Assembly (NCBI GenBank): GCA_951799445.1
Contig: OX637288.1
Coordinates: 25,957,288-26,021,287, forward strand
Reading direction: 5' to 3'
Length of the DNA stretch: 64,000 nucleotides
Origin: Pseudisothecium myosuroides
Taxonomy: Eukaryota; Streptophyta; Bryopsida; Hypnales; Lembophyllaceae
The notes under the pieces were generated by a model. That model saw only the letters and a program-made list of their open reading frames with translations. It had not been told where the DNA came from and searched no databases. Shown here in pieces: positions 25,379 to 37,171 of this stretch. A program made the translations under genes and the position numbers. Numbering within the stretch: position 1 is the stretch's first letter; the number at the start of each line of letters is the position of its first letter.

Positions 25379-25545
25379 CATGCCCTGCACAGTACATAAC
25401 CCAGAAAGAAATGGTGGGAATGCTCCGCACAGTAAGTAATCCTTAAAAGAAATGGAAGGAATGCTCTGCACAGTACGTTATCCTTAAAAGAAATGGTGGC
25501 AATGGCCTGCACAGTAGGTCACCCGTAAAAAAATGGTGGCAATGC
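25379..25545. repeat. ~41-bp minisatellite, four units
   Basis: Four units share tgcacagta and aaagaaatggtggcaatg, with period about 41-42 bp. Non-coding. Confidence 0.8.
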
Positions 25546-25629
25546 GGGGTTGAATGTCACAGAGTGCACTCAATGATATTTAATTTGTAAGCATAATCAT
25601 GGGAGAATAAAAGGAGTAAAGTATGTACA

Positions 25630-26015
25630 CCCACAATCAGCAATGTCCAAAATGCAACGCCTACAATTTGACAAAAAAGCATCAAAGAAACCTAGATATT
25701 GACTACACAATGCCTTGTCCCACATGTTGCATGCTTGTGAGTTCTTGTTGGTGGAAGCAAACTAGGAATGGAATTCGAAAGAGCTCCATTTTGGACCAAA
25801 AAGGAATTTGATCCCTAGTTTTCTACTTGTTGCTATTCTAAAAGAAAGAATTCCCAATTACCTTTCTAAAACCGGCATCCATAGATTCTTGCCTAAAATA
25901 TATTCCCACTATTCTAAAAAGTCTAGTGTTGATTTTAGAAACACCTATTTTGAGCACTTTGAAAATTCATAGTTTATTCATATGTTGTTGAAAAATTGAC
26001 TTATGAGAGAATCTA
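25630..26015 (+). repeat. Dispersed repeat family, copy 3 (partial)
   Basis: Matches 19745-19900 in the block containing aaacctagatattgactac and again near attcatagtttattcatatg. It is cut at the left boundary of TTAA copy D. Confidence 0.5.
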
Positions 26016-26025
26016 AAATCTCCTT

Positions 26026-26946
26026 TTAACCCCTAAAGTACCAAAGTCCCCTTGGGGGACACTTGGGATTTCAAGTAGGCTCGTGCGACCTGAAATTTTG
26101 ACCTAATTTTTTGAAACTTTTTTGGAAGATAGGGAATCACATTCACTTTCTAAAAATATAATTTTTTTTTCAATCGGTGCCTGAAAGCAAAAGTTATGTC
26201 CTTCTAAAGCAAAAAAAGCAGTTTGCCGGGCAGAAAAAAAAACACAAAAAAAATGATTTTTATTTATTTATTATTTTTTTACAAAGATCATGTTTTTGTC
26301 TATATCTGAAGCTTTAATTCATTCTATTTGGACTCAGAATGAGAAAATTATGGACAATCTTGTTTTTTGGGCAATTTAAGCATCTTCTTCAAAAAACAAC
26401 TTATAGAATTCATTTTCGAAAGCAATTTTCAAATTTTTTCAATTTTTTTTTTGACGAGGTCAAGTTTGTTTGCAAGAACAATCCCACCATTGGGATTATG
26501 GTGTTTTCATTCCATCTAAGAGCTATTAACAATTTAGGATTTCCATCAATTTTGGACCTACTTCTACTTGACAATTTTTTTATATGTGAAAATCAAGTTT
26601 TGATATGCTGAAATTTTTTTCCCCCACTCTCAACTCAAATGTTCAACATAAAAAATTGTAACTTTATGTTGTGTAGTGCAAAAAAAATCCACAAATAACC
26701 GTCGAAGTCATCTGAAATTACAGGAAACAGTTCAAAAAAAAAAATTTCCCCAACTTTGAATGCTAATATCTTCCAATCGAAACGGTCAAATTTCTTGAAA
26801 CTTTTACCACATAATCTAAGACAAGCGAAGTACAAGATCCTACAGTTAGATTTTTTTTTTAAATTGGTTTAGGGAGTGATCGCAGCAGAAATTGCAGTTT
26901 TCAGAGTTTTTGGAGCCAGAAAATGCCTTGGTATTTTAGGGGTTAA
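26026..26946 (-). mobile_element. TTAA element, copy D (921 bp, reverse orientation)
   Basis: TTAACCCCTAAAGTACC at the left and GGTATTTTAGGGGTTAA at the right. Reading the minus strand gives the usual order of family blocks. It is closest to copy I (41264-42182), sharing the cccttgggggac segment. Confidence 0.85.
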
Positions 26947-27298
26947 TTACCAATGAGATCCTTTAAAAAAAATTAAATATAATAATGAAACCATGCTGCA
27001 TTGCTTATTTTGTTAGTTTTAGATGTACTTACCTTATGGTCAGTACACACTTGGAGTTAAGCCTACAGTCGCAGGGGGGTGTTTCGGTGTCAAAACTGTG
27101 CGTGTTTAGACCTGCAAAGCCCAGGGAATGCCGATCCTAGCTAAAGGGGCACCTAGCACAAGATAGAAGCGGTAGTTAGTCAAAGGAGGACGACCAACTT
27201 GCAAAAGTAGCGGCATAGGCTGCAAATATTATGGAACAATGGAATCAAGGAAAAATGAAGATTTCACAAACGAAAGAGCGTTGTTATTTAATGTGGGT
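26947..27298. other. No gene recognised
   Basis: Short spacer between copy D and the 7.4 kb element. A GC-richer portion (27060-27190) shows no motif. Confidence 0.4.
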
Positions 27299-27429
27299 CA
27301 TGATGGCAAGGTTGTCATACCGGGCGGACATCCGGTTCGCCCGTCCAATAGAGATCTCACGCGTCCGATGTGGTCAACACAAAGTTGACTTTTTTTAATT
27401 GAAAAAACAAGTGATGTGGCTGCCATTTT

Positions 27430-27625
27430 GACGCCACGTGGCTGCCAAGTAGGATCTAGGGCGTGAACGTCTCCGGTAGGGGGCGCGGACTGTAGTCAGG
27501 GCGCGGACGTAATCTTGCCAGGGCGGGGACAGAAGTCAAGGCGGGGACGGAATTGTGTCGGAGCGCGGACGGTAGTCAGGTTGCTGACGAAAGTAGTCGG
27601 ATCGTAGACGGAAGTAGACGATTTC
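27430..27625. repeat. GC-rich subterminal minisatellite, left end
   Basis: About eight irregular ~20-bp units of the type gtcagggcgcggacg and variants. This is the inverted counterpart of arrays at 33250-33320 and 34430-34545. Confidence 0.75.
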
Positions 27626-27817
27626 TTAAAATTGGAGCCAAATTGAATTAATTTATTTTTGAATGAAGGGGGGCCTTGTACAACCAAACCATATTTTTTT
27701 TCAGTGGGGCTAAGTGGAACTAATTCCTTGTGAATTTAAAAGTAAAGGTAGAGGAACCTTGCTCCATGGACTCGTATTTTTTTCCTTTGAAGGTGAATGA
27801 ATTTAGTTCATTCTCCA

Positions 27818-29400
27818 TTAACCCCTAAATGCCCAAGGCTTGTTTTGAACTTCTAAGAATTTGCTTTAAATCAAACAAAAGGCCAACATTTTGATAAATT
27901 ATATCACTTTTTTTTGAATTGTAACCATACAAATTCAAACTAAATATGTTAGAAATCATGTAGGAAAAGAAAACACAAGAATATCACTTATGAATTCAAA
28001 GATTATAATGTTTGAACATGACGGTGTTAAAACTAAGAAATTCTTTCAATCCTTTTTTTACATATTGAATCTAAGAAGTTGGTCACCAAAAAAATATGAG
28101 GTTAAAGGGCCTAACATGCATAACCACGATCAATTTATGGCTTCTCAAAATCTACTCTACAATTTTTTTAAATAAATTTCTAATGTGAATTTTCCTCCAA
28201 GATGTAGTGTATTTGAGGCGCATTTCCAAGAGCCCCCAACACTACGGAAAGTCAAGATTACAATGGGTACCCTTGCACAAAATCTTGAATAGAAAAATCA
28301 TAATCAATCATTTGAAAATCGGATTCTTGAAACTAAAAGTAGACTTCAAATAGAATTTTACAAAAATATAATCTATTAAAAATAGCAACTTGGTTAGGTT
28401 TTATTTAACCCCTAAAGGTTTTTGACTATGTTTTCACCAAAACCGCCCCGAAACTGCCATTTCTAAAGCAAGTACCAATTTTTTTTTAAAAAACATTTTT
28501 GAACACATGTAACCGTAGGATCTTGTAGTAAACTGGTTTAAGAAGATGTGAAAAAAAAATTCAGAGTTTTCCACCATGTAGATTGCAAGATATTAGCGTT
28601 TGAATTGACAAAATCCCTTTTTTTGTCCCTGCGAAAAAACGGGCAGCTGCCCTTCACAAGGTTACATTTGTATGAAAAATGTCCAAAATGGTTGTTACTC
28701 TTTGGATTCATTTTTCAAGGCAAGTTGGCTACATGCTTGAAAATTTTCAGATCATTTGGAATTGTACAACATATAGGAAAAAAATAGTAAGTAGAAAGAG
28801 GTTGAGAATGACTCAAAATACTAAGTTGTCAAGAATTTTGTTATGGAAGTGAAAAATGCCAATCCCAACGGTTGGAATGTTGTAATAAACAATATACACC
28901 CAATGGTTTTATATTTTTTCAAAAATATTGAAAATTGAGTTAAATAAAGGACTTCAAAGTTTATTTTAGAGTGGAAATTCCATAACTATGCTCAAACTAA
29001 GAATCCTCATAACTTTTGACTCATTAATCCAAATAGAATGATTCAAAGCTTCCCACGTATATATAAATCTAAAGAACCAATTTCAAATTTTAATTTTTCA
29101 AAAAAATGATTTTTAAAGAATTTTTTTCAGCTGCCCGGGCTGCCCGCCGAACGTGGAAAATTACATATCATGCAATAACTTTTTAGCCATGTAGTCAAAA
29201 GTTATGAAAATTGTTGGGCCTTGAAGCTACACCTCGGGCACATCTTGTGTGAAAATTTCAAAGAAAAATAGTAAAATTTCCATTCGTAGTGAGCTGCCCA
29301 AAATCGCTATGTTGCCAAAAAATGGTGTTTGGTCCTTTAGGGGTTAACTTCAAAGTTTTGTCAACACCAAAATTTGGTGCCTCGAGCATTTAGGGGTTAA
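27818..29400 (+). mobile_element. TTAA-flanked element E, interrupted by copy F
   Basis: Left tip TTAACCCCTAAATGCCC, right tip GCATTTAGGGGTTAA. About 640 bp once F is removed. The body is unlike the common family. The right end matches 33483-33540 in inverse orientation. The undisturbed tandem unit reads ctccattaagaagc at 30651-30662 where this one is split, showing the pre-insertion TTAA. Confidence 0.8.
28405..29347 (+). mobile_element. TTAA element, copy F (943 bp), nested in E
   Basis: TTAACCCCTAAAGG at the left and GGTCCTTTAGGGGTTAA at the right. It is the same subtype as copies A, K and R (gactatgttttcacc after the tip). It lies wholly between the two arms of element E. Confidence 0.9.
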
Positions 29401-29525
29401 GAAGAAATAAAGGGGCCCTCATTCAATTAAACCATATTTTTTTGCATTGTAGGCAAAAAATTACTAATTCCTTTCGAATTTATGAGCAATAAGGGGGGAC
29501 CTGTGTTCACGTGAACCACATTTTT

Positions 29526-30464
29526 TTAATCCCTAAAGGACCATTGTCCCCTCGGGCCTTGGGGGACAAATGGGATTTTGGGCAGGTACCTACGGGCTGA
29601 ATTTTTATTTTTGTCCTAATTTTTTTTATACAGATCGAAAAACTTATAAGCTTCATGGGAATATTATTTTTTTCAATCGTTGCCTGGGAACAAAAGTTAT
29701 GCCCAAATAAGCTCAAAATAGGGGAGAGGGGTTTCAGCCCCAAAAAATTTGCAAGAATTTGAATTATTAATTTTTTTTTTTTTTTGCCCTACATTATATT
29801 TTTGTCTATCTAGGAAGCTTTGATTCATTCCATTTGGATTTGTTATGAGAAAGTTATAGACAATCTTATTTTTTGGGCACTTAGAGCATCTTCCTGTAAA
29901 AAATAACTTGTAGGATTCATTTCTGAATGCAATTTTTACAATTAAAAAAAAGAAAAGAGTTCTTTCTGGTTTAGATTTTTTTTCTAGAACAATGTCACCA
30001 TTGGGATTAATTCATTTTAATTCCATATAAAAGATATTAAAATTTTAGATTTTCCTACTATCTCGTATCTACTTTTACTTAACAATTTTTTTAATATTGA
30101 AAATTAAGTTTTTAGAAATTTTCTTTTTTTTGCTAGACTCTCAACTCAATTCTCCATTGTAAAGATTTAAAGCTTATAACTTTGTAGTGCAAAAAATTAA
30201 AAGTTTAAAATGTTCAAAGTCAAAAAATCTAGTCCCACGATGAGCTGAAAAACTTGTTTTTTGTACTTAAAATGCAGATTTCTTGCAATTTGTGTGGTCC
30301 AAAATTCTGAAATTTTTTCCACACATTCTCATACTAGTTAGGTGTACGATCCTATGGTTAGATGTGGAAAAAAAACAATTAAAGTTTTTTTTACTCTTTG
30401 CTAAAGAAATGGCAGTTTTGAGTGTTTTTTGGTAGAAAATAGGCCTTCGTCCTTCAGGGGTTAA
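29526..30464 (-). mobile_element. TTAA element, copy G (939 bp, reverse orientation)
   Basis: TTAATCCCTAAAGGACC at the left and TCCTTCAGGGGTTAA at the right. Outer flanks are cacattttttt on one side and attgg on the other. The paralogous site at 30788-30802 reads these joined around a single TTAA, so insertion duplicated TTAA exactly. Confidence 0.9.
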
Positions 30465-30920
30465 ATTGGAGTCAAATTGAACTAATTTATTTTGAATGAA
30501 AGGGGGACCTTGTACAAACAAACCATATTTTCGTGTATTGGGGTCAAGTGGAACTAATTTGAGTAATTTCTTGTAAATTTAAAAGTAAAGAGGAACTTGG
30601 CTCCATGGACCCGTATTTTTTTCCTTGTAGGCGAATGAGTTTAATTCATTCTCCATTAAGAAGCAATAAAGGGGCCCTCGTTCAATTGAACCATACTTTT
30701 TTGCATTGTAGGCAAAAAAATACTAATTCCTTTTGAATTTGTAAGCAATAACTTCCAATAAGGGGGACCCTTGTTCATATGAATCACATTTTTTTAAATT
30801 GGACCCAAATTCAAGTAATTTTTTTGGGAATGAAAGGGGGCCCTTGTTCAATCAAACAATATTTTTTCCTGTTGTGAATTTTAAAGTAAAGGAAGGGAGG
30901 CCCTTGTTGGCTTGCTCGCT

Positions 30921-31899
30921 GCCTCACTCAGACCCGTTCTCTGTCGGGAGCTTAGTGAATTAAAATAGTTTGGAATTCACTTGATAAAGAATGCATACTC
31001 TTCGAATCAATTACTACAATAGAATAAAATGTTTTAATATATAAGCCAGATGTATTGTTCAAAACAGGGTTGTCCTCCGTTCACGGTTCACACAATGATG
31101 CAAAATCTTTACATTTCTTAGGATCAACTCTTATTTTGTAATTACGATATGATTTCTTTCCAATTCATTTTTATATTGAAGAGTATTATTTATTTCAAAG
31201 TCATTCCTTCCTACACCCTACGCGGAGTACGGGCTACGGTCTATGGTTCTTTTTGGTGCAATTAAGAACACAAATAATTGGACTGATTCCAAATTTTTGC
31301 GAATCTTCTAAACATTATGCTATCAATTATTATATTTATATTGCAAATATAAATGCATATATAAATTTACATTTTTTTGGTAGGATCCAATTTGGTTAAT
31401 TACTTAATTTTGGCTTTCTACTCCTTTTGTAATTCTGTTTCAAAATTTGTATGAATGGGAGAGAATTTTTTTTCTCATTCTTAAAAATGAAATAATACCG
31501 CATTTGCCTTAGATTCCAAACCAATTTTTTCCCAAGGGGGAAAATCACTATTCATCTTCTTATAATTTTCCTTCTCCAGAAGCTGCATTTTTCATTTTTT
31601 TGCCTACACAAATACACAATTTATCATCCAAAATTGTTCTAATCTAAAAATCAAATGGTCAATATTTTTTATAATTAATTCCACACATCCTACTATCCTA
31701 GATATAGTAGCCAAAAAACAATTTTATTCTACTTTAACTCCAAACATAAATAGATGTCTACATTACAATTATCAAAGGAACCATTTAACTTGAATCCAAA
31801 AATAAAACAAATGGTCTTTGATTTTTTTCCAAAACAATTCTAGTATCCAATTTGTTTGTTTTTCAAAACCACTTAAACCCAAAAATAAAAGAAGTATGT
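30921..31899. other. No gene recognised
   Basis: AT-rich interior of the 7.4 kb element with a short GC-richer patch at 31215-31240. Confidence 0.4.
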
Positions 31900-32960
31900 G
31901 GTTTCAATTCCTAAATCCAAACATAATGAGACTCTTGTTACTGAAATGAAGCATTGATTTTTTGAACTGGAATCCAAAAAACAAGTAACTTGAAATTCAT
32001 GACAATCCCTAAATCCTTGCAGTAGTTTTATCCTCCAATTACAAAAATTTAACTTGTAATTGCTAATTACAGAAATTGACCCTTCAACTAAAACTGAAGA
32101 TTTTCCATTCTATATTTTAATTGAATACCCAAGCCTTGTAGCCTTTCATTACAGAAGTAAATCCTGCAATGCTGCAACTTCAATCCCCAAGAACTATATC
32201 ATGTATTTCATAGGAATTCCAAAATCTTGTAGCCTCTATGTAGTACTTATAGAAGTAAATCTTTTAATCCTAACCAAAGATAAAATCACTTGTATTTGGT
32301 TTGAATTTCCAATCCTTGTATCTTCTATTAACAGAAATGAACCCTTGAAGTAGAATCCAAAAATATTAACTTGTCGTTGAAGGGATTTCCAAACTCTTAT
32401 AACCCGTACTTCAACTTGCCGCCCTTAAAGTACAAGTACATAACATTTAACTTGTATTTGATTTGAATTTTAAATACTTGGAACAACAATTTACCAACAC
32501 CATAAAGGCTTCAACTATAACTAAACAAAACATAACTTCTATTTGATTTGAAATCAAAACCCTTCACCCTTGTAGCATCTAGTAATAAGACTAAAGCCTT
32601 CAACTTCCTTCAAAACCACTAGAACTTGCATTTTGTTTCCTTTCCAAATCCTTGTAGCCTTTATTTTTAAAAATAAAATCCTTGAACTACATTGTAATAC
32701 ATTGTAATACGTTAACGATGTGAATTCCAATTTCCAAACCCTTGTAGCCCCCATTACCAAAAACTAACCCACTCAATTAGAAGTCTAAAAAATATAAGAC
32801 GTGTTTGATTTTTTTTTTAACTGTGAATCCTTTAAGTTTATATTTGGAGAATTTGAAAATGCATCCTCCCACTTGAATTTTAAAAAATGTGTACCTTGTA
32901 TTTCGTTATAAACCCAAAAACTTGTAGCATGTAATTTCAAAAAAAAATTGATTGAAGTGT
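31900..32960. repeat. Degenerate ~90-bp tandem array
   Basis: The landmark cttgtagcc or a variant recurs near 32135, 32226, 32314, 32568, 32650, 32741 and 32921, at multiples of about 82-91 bp. Each is followed by attac-aaa and aaacttgtatttgattt blocks. The same unit appears doubled as the 184-bp array downstream. Confidence 0.7.
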
Positions 32961-32968
32961 GCAAGTTA

Positions 32969-33270
32969 ATTTTCATTTTCTGAAATCTCCTTTTTTTTTG
33001 GGTGGGTCCTAATTCTCAAGTGCTTGATGAAGGCAAGAAGGAGAAGTTTGGCACCAAGAAGGGAGCCACATGCTTCCATACATGGTCTTTGAATTGAAAA
33101 AGTGGTTGGACCTCTTAATGGAGCCATTGACTTGAAGATATTCCTGAACTAAAATGAAGGGCTGGCTGCATTAATGGGTTCCCCCTTTCCATAGAAAGGA
33201 AGAATCCCATGGCCAAGTTCAAAACGAACTTCACTTCCCCCCCACTATGGCGGAGGACTAGGACGTCCGC
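32969..33270 (+). repeat. ~300-bp direct repeat, copy 1
   Basis: Nearly identical to 34138-34440, with shared gggtgggtcctaattctc, ggcaagaaggagaag and gtggttgg-cctcttaatg. The two copies bracket a TTAA-type end and the 184-bp array. Confidence 0.85.
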
Positions 33271-33320
33271 GCCCCTGCGTCCCCACCCTGTCCAAGCGTC
33301 CCCACCCTGACGTCCGAGCC
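33250..33320. repeat. GC-rich minisatellite, internal copy
   Basis: Units such as cgtccccaccctgac, as in the right subterminal array. Carried on the tail of the 300-bp direct repeat copy 1. Confidence 0.7.
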
Positions 33321-33482
33321 CTAACCTGAAGTCCCATGACCTGAAGTATGTGTGGAAATTTATCCAAGCGCCCAGACCTGAACTCCCTCCAAGCCAAATT
33401 TGAACTCCCTCCATGACAAACTTGAACTCCCTCCATGACAAAGTTGAACACGCGAATTCACAAACTTGAACTCACAAATATC

Positions 33483-33540
33483 TTAACCCCTAAATGCCCA
33501 AGGCACCGAACTTGGGTGTTGACCCTAATTTGAAGTTAAA
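33483..33540 (-). mobile_element. Solitary end of an E-type TTAA element
   Basis: TTAACCCCTAAATGCCC followed by aaggcaccgaacttggg matches the inverted right end of element E (29348-29400). No opposite end was found, so it is a truncated copy. Confidence 0.65.
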
Positions 33541-33604
33541 AAAATCCTAACGAATTTGCTCAATTTAGAAGTTTATATTTTTGAAATATTGTTTTGGAAT
33601 GCTT

Positions 33605-34150
33605 GAATTCAAAATAACTTGACTAGTATTTCATTTAAAATTTTCAACCCCAAACCATACTTAAATATCCCCATTACAAAAGAGTACCATTGAACTTGAA
33701 TTAAAAAATAAGGAAACTAGTATTTCATTTCAATCCCAAACCCTCGTAGGATCCCATTACACAAATAAAATTTTCTAGTAGAATGATTGAATTCAAAATA
33801 ACTTGGCTAGTGTTTCATTTAAAATTTTCAACCCCAAACCATACTTAAATATCCCCATTACAAAAGAGTACCGTTGAACTTGAATTAAAAAATAAGGGAA
33901 CTAGTATTTCATTTCAATCCCAAACCCTTGTAGGATCCCATTACACAAATAAAATTTTCTAATGGAATGATTGAATTCAAAATAACTTGGCTAGTGTTTC
34001 ATTTAAAATTTTCAATCCCAAACCATACTTAAATATCCCCATTACAAAAAAGTACCGTTGAACTTGAATTAAAAAATAAGGGAACTAGTATTTCATTTCA
34101 ATCCCAAACCCTTGTAGGATCCCATTACACAAATAAAATTTTCATTTTCA
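33605..34150. repeat. 184-bp tandem repeat, three units
   Basis: gaattcaaaataactt starts at 33605, 33789 and 33973, giving an exact 184-bp period with few substitutions. Each unit contains two diverged ~92-bp halves related to the array at 31900-32960. The high identity points to recent amplification. Confidence 0.9.
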
Positions 34151-34440
34151 AAAATCTCCTTTATTTTGGGTGGGTCCTAATTCTCAAGTGCTTGGTGAAG
34201 GCAAGAAGGAGAAGTTTGGCACCAAGAAGGGAGCCACATGCTTCCATACATGGTCTTTGAATTAAAAAAGTGGTTGGGCCTCTTAATGGAGCCATTGACT
34301 TGAAGATATTCCCGAACTGAAATGAAGGACTGGCTGCATTAAAGGGTTCCCCCTCTCCATGGGAAGGAAGAATCCTATGGCCAAGTTCAAAACGAACTTC
34401 ACTTCTCCCCCCACTATGGCGAAGGACTGGGACGTCCCCA
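34138..34440 (+). repeat. ~300-bp direct repeat, copy 2
   Basis: Partner of 32969-33270. It leads directly into the right subterminal GC-rich array. Confidence 0.85.
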
Positions 34441-34560
34441 CCCTGACCTGAAGTCCCCGCCTTGACCTAAAGTCCCCACCCTGACGTCCGCGCCCCGACG
34501 GAAACGTCCCCGCCCTGACTTTCACGTCCGCAACCTGATTCCAACGTGGACCACCAGTGT
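34430..34560. repeat. GC-rich subterminal minisatellite, right end
   Basis: Repeated ~20-bp units of cgtccccgccctgac and variants, in inverse orientation to the array at 27430-27625. Confidence 0.75.
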
Positions 34561-34681
34561 AAAGTGACTTGCCAATTGGAAATTTTCAATAATGAAGGGC
34601 GTCTGGGCTGTCCGGTTCGCCCGTCTGTGCGTCCCATCCGATCACCTCGACCCGTCCGATATGACAACCCTGCATGATGGC

Positions 34682-35402
34682 CGCTTAAGATAGAACGGTT
34701 GTAGATAAGAAGGCGATATGGGCTTTAAAATAATACGTTGTATACTTCTTTGAACCCACAAGAGATGTACTATTTAGCATGCAATTAATTGAGGACGGCT
34801 TAATACATATCACCTTGACGTCAAGAAGACACCTCCTCTTCATCAAATCCATGTGCGCTAAGGAAATCCTAGAGTTTTTATCGCATTCGTGTGTGCTCAT
34901 TGAATTTGTGCGCCTTCTTTTGAATTCGTCCATCGTTGATTGAAATAGCTACAGTGGTGTCGATTGCAACAATGCTCCCGATCTGCAGAAAAACATCTGC
35001 TGATCAGGTGAGAGAACTTCAGGGATTCTGAATTCTGTAACTTGATTTATGAACGCATAGCAAGTTTGTTAACTTGTTTTTCAGACGCATAGCAACTTTA
35101 TTAACTTGATTTTATTCATGCAATGCAGAATCGAACTAATAAAAAATCATTTGGAGTCCGGGACTTACAATTTGGGAACGGCAGCGACAGGAGCTGACAA
35201 TGACAGTGAGTTCTTTTTCTTGTAAACGCTGATTCCAAAGTTAATTTGAAAACACTTTGACTTGCATACCACAAACACACACTCCGATGCTGCAATAAGT
35301 AACATTTGATCAAATTTCTCATGATTTCAGAGTTGGGGTTACTATAGGTACCGTCGATCAAGTCGACAAAGATCAGGAGCATCGCCTCGTCCTGCTGTCG
35401 GA
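34682..35402. other. Upstream region of the Myb/SANT-like gene, no gene recognised
   Basis: A short duplication of acgcatagcaa...tttgttaacttg occurs at 35050-35110. No terminal inverted repeat of the Harbinger element could be identified here. Confidence 0.4.
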
Positions 35403-36662
35403 ATGCCAAGAAGTGCGTCTGCTGCAAATGCCACAATTGCCGCGACCCCAACAAAGCGGGCCCACAAAGACCGTGGGCCCAACCGGAATGTACAGGAAGT
35501 AAGTGCACTCATTCAAGCAAAACGTCAAATGTTTCTTCAGGAACTGGGAACTCTAGATGGAAGGGGTATGATGAATCCCGATGCAACTAAGTGGGCCAAC
35601 ATTAGCGCTGAGGTGATCCATGCATCCTGCTCACCATGTCCACAAGATGGCCCCGCATGCAAGACCAAGTGGAATCAACTGATTTCCGATTACAAGAAAA
35701 TTGCGGATTTCTTTGCCAAAACTGGAGTGAGTGGCCGAACGTACTGGGATCTTATTGTTCTTGATCGGAAAGCAAAAGGGCTTCCCCGATCATTCAGTGA
35801 GGAAGTTTTTTTTGACATCCACGAATGGTTTGGAAAGCGACCAAGCATTAAGCCTCCGCACACAAGAGACTTGCTTTCAAATGAGGATAGCAATTATCAG
35901 GTCCCCACCAATCACAGTGACGATAACCAAGATGTGGGCTAGAGCGATCCAGAGATCAAAGACGTAATGGACCTTCTGAACGCTGAGATGATTGCAGAGG
36001 GAACTTTAGACAAGTGACGGCAACTCCCGTGGAGCATGCTCTCTTTTACTAGAGCAGGCCACACAACCTGCGCCTACTGGTCAGCAAAGTCACATGAGTA
36101 GTCTGACCGTTTCACCAGTCCCATAACAGAGGATCAATCTTCCCCCGGAGTGATCCCACAATTAATCAGCTCTAGTGACACTTCGCAGTACTAAGTCAAT
36201 CGTTCAAGTGGCAACACCGGTGTTTGCAGGAAAAGTGTCATAGGTCACAGTTTGATAGCTGAAGCCACCCGTGCAAGTGGTGCCGTCATGGCAGGCCAGA
36301 TGAAGGATATTGCTAATGCCAATAAGGAAATGGAGCAATCCAAAATGGATGTGCAGGTGAGGCTCTTCAGTTCACAGATGAAATATCAACGTGACAGAGA
36401 TCAAAGACTACATGAGAATGCATGCATAGCGAATGAAACAACCCGACTTGCCATAGACAGACAGTCTGAGGTGGTTAAATGCTTAACAAGTCTTTTTGAG
36501 GTCCTCAACGGAGGCATGCATCTCGCCAAGGGTAAAAAAATTGCTGAGGTGCCACAAACTGACCCTTCAGCATACGACACTGAGGACATGCTGGCCGCAC
36601 TACAGCCCTGCATAGTGACTCATCATGACTGCGGAGAGCCTAGTGCCACCCCAGAGCAGTGA
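35403..36662 (+). pseudogene. Myb/SANT-like DNA-binding protein of a PIF/Harbinger element, stop-interrupted
   Basis: PIF/Harbinger transposons encode a second protein with a Myb/SANT-like (trihelix-like) domain that assists the transposase. The ATG at 35403 opens such a protein: tryptophans and basic residues in ATKWANISAEVI, CKTKWNQLISDYKKI and GRTYWDLIVLDRKAKGLP mark the helices, followed by an acidic linker. The same frame continues to TGA 36660-36662 (420 codons) but is broken by TAG 35940-35942, TGA 36015-36017, TAG 36099-36101 and TAA 36192-36194. The distal part (EQSKMDVQVRLF..., from about 36250) is a charged coiled-coil-like tail typical of these proteins. No frameshift is needed. 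The convergent neighbour at 38515-37172 is the matching transposase. Confidence 0.8.
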
Positions 36663-37171
36663 CAGAGAAATTGTCATTAGCTGTACATATTATCCTCTCT
36701 TATTGCTTCTTGTGATACCGGTCGCTATTTCTTCACAATACAACGGAAGCTGCTGCTACTAGACTCCTTTGTCCACATGACCTGCACATACAGTAGAAGG
36801 TAGTTAGTCGTTCATGCTTTGTTTCCTTGTAGACGTGCCGTGAATATCCCCTAGCACTGGGAAGGTATTGTGTGCACAAATTTTCTGGTCCTAGGTCTGC
36901 TATGCACTAGAGTGTGAGACCACCAAAAAAAAAAATTTTTTTTTTTGAAAAACTATCATGTGCACTACTGATGTGTTCAGAACTTGCTATCAAAGACGCA
37001 AGTGCACATTTCTGTCTACAAAATGAATCATTGACATGGCAGACTTTCTAGCTATGAAACGAATAGCTTCCTGCATTGATGCCAATACACTGACTTTGTT
37101 GCTCAATAACTTTCACGAAGGCGACCAGAAGAACAAAAGAAACAAATGGCAGAGCACGTCACCTGAGCGAG
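36663..37171. other. Intergenic spacer between convergent Harbinger genes
   Basis: Non-coding apart from shadow frames. An A/T run occurs at 36926-36950. No terminator signal is clear. Confidence 0.45.

Larger units (their letters stand above)
27628..30920. repeat. ~335-bp tandem repeat, two and a half units, interrupted
   Basis: Unit 1 runs 27628-27817 plus 29401-29525, split by element E and followed by element G. Unit 2 is 30465-30793 uninterrupted. A partial third starts at about 30797. Units share aattggagtcaaattg, aatgaaagggggaccttg and ggactcgtattttttt. They also contain a ~110-bp sub-period around ccatattttttt. Confidence 0.8.
27299..34681. mobile_element. 7.4 kb Mutator-like or foldback composite element with 9-bp TSD
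   Basis: CATGATGGC occurs at 27299-27307 and again at 34673-34681. Immediately inside, the left end reads AAGGTTGTCATACCGGGCGG and the right end is its inverted relative (ATGACAACCCTG outermost, ccgtccgat further in). Both ends continue into GC-rich short tandem arrays of gtccgcgccctgac-like units in opposite orientation. Inverted tips, subterminal tandem arrays and a 9-bp duplication fit Mutator-like or foldback elements. No transposase was seen. About 2.5 kb of its length is later TTAA insertions (E with F inside, and G), leaving about 4.85 kb. Confidence 0.7.

Noticed and set aside
31900..34150. CRISPR array
   Set aside because: The 90- and 184-bp periods are long contiguous tandem repeats without unique spacers, in plant nuclear DNA.
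36252..36662. Separate gene for the 136-codon frame
   Set aside because: It starts at TTG, not ATG, and is in the same frame as the upstream Myb/SANT-like protein, so it is the distal part of one broken gene.
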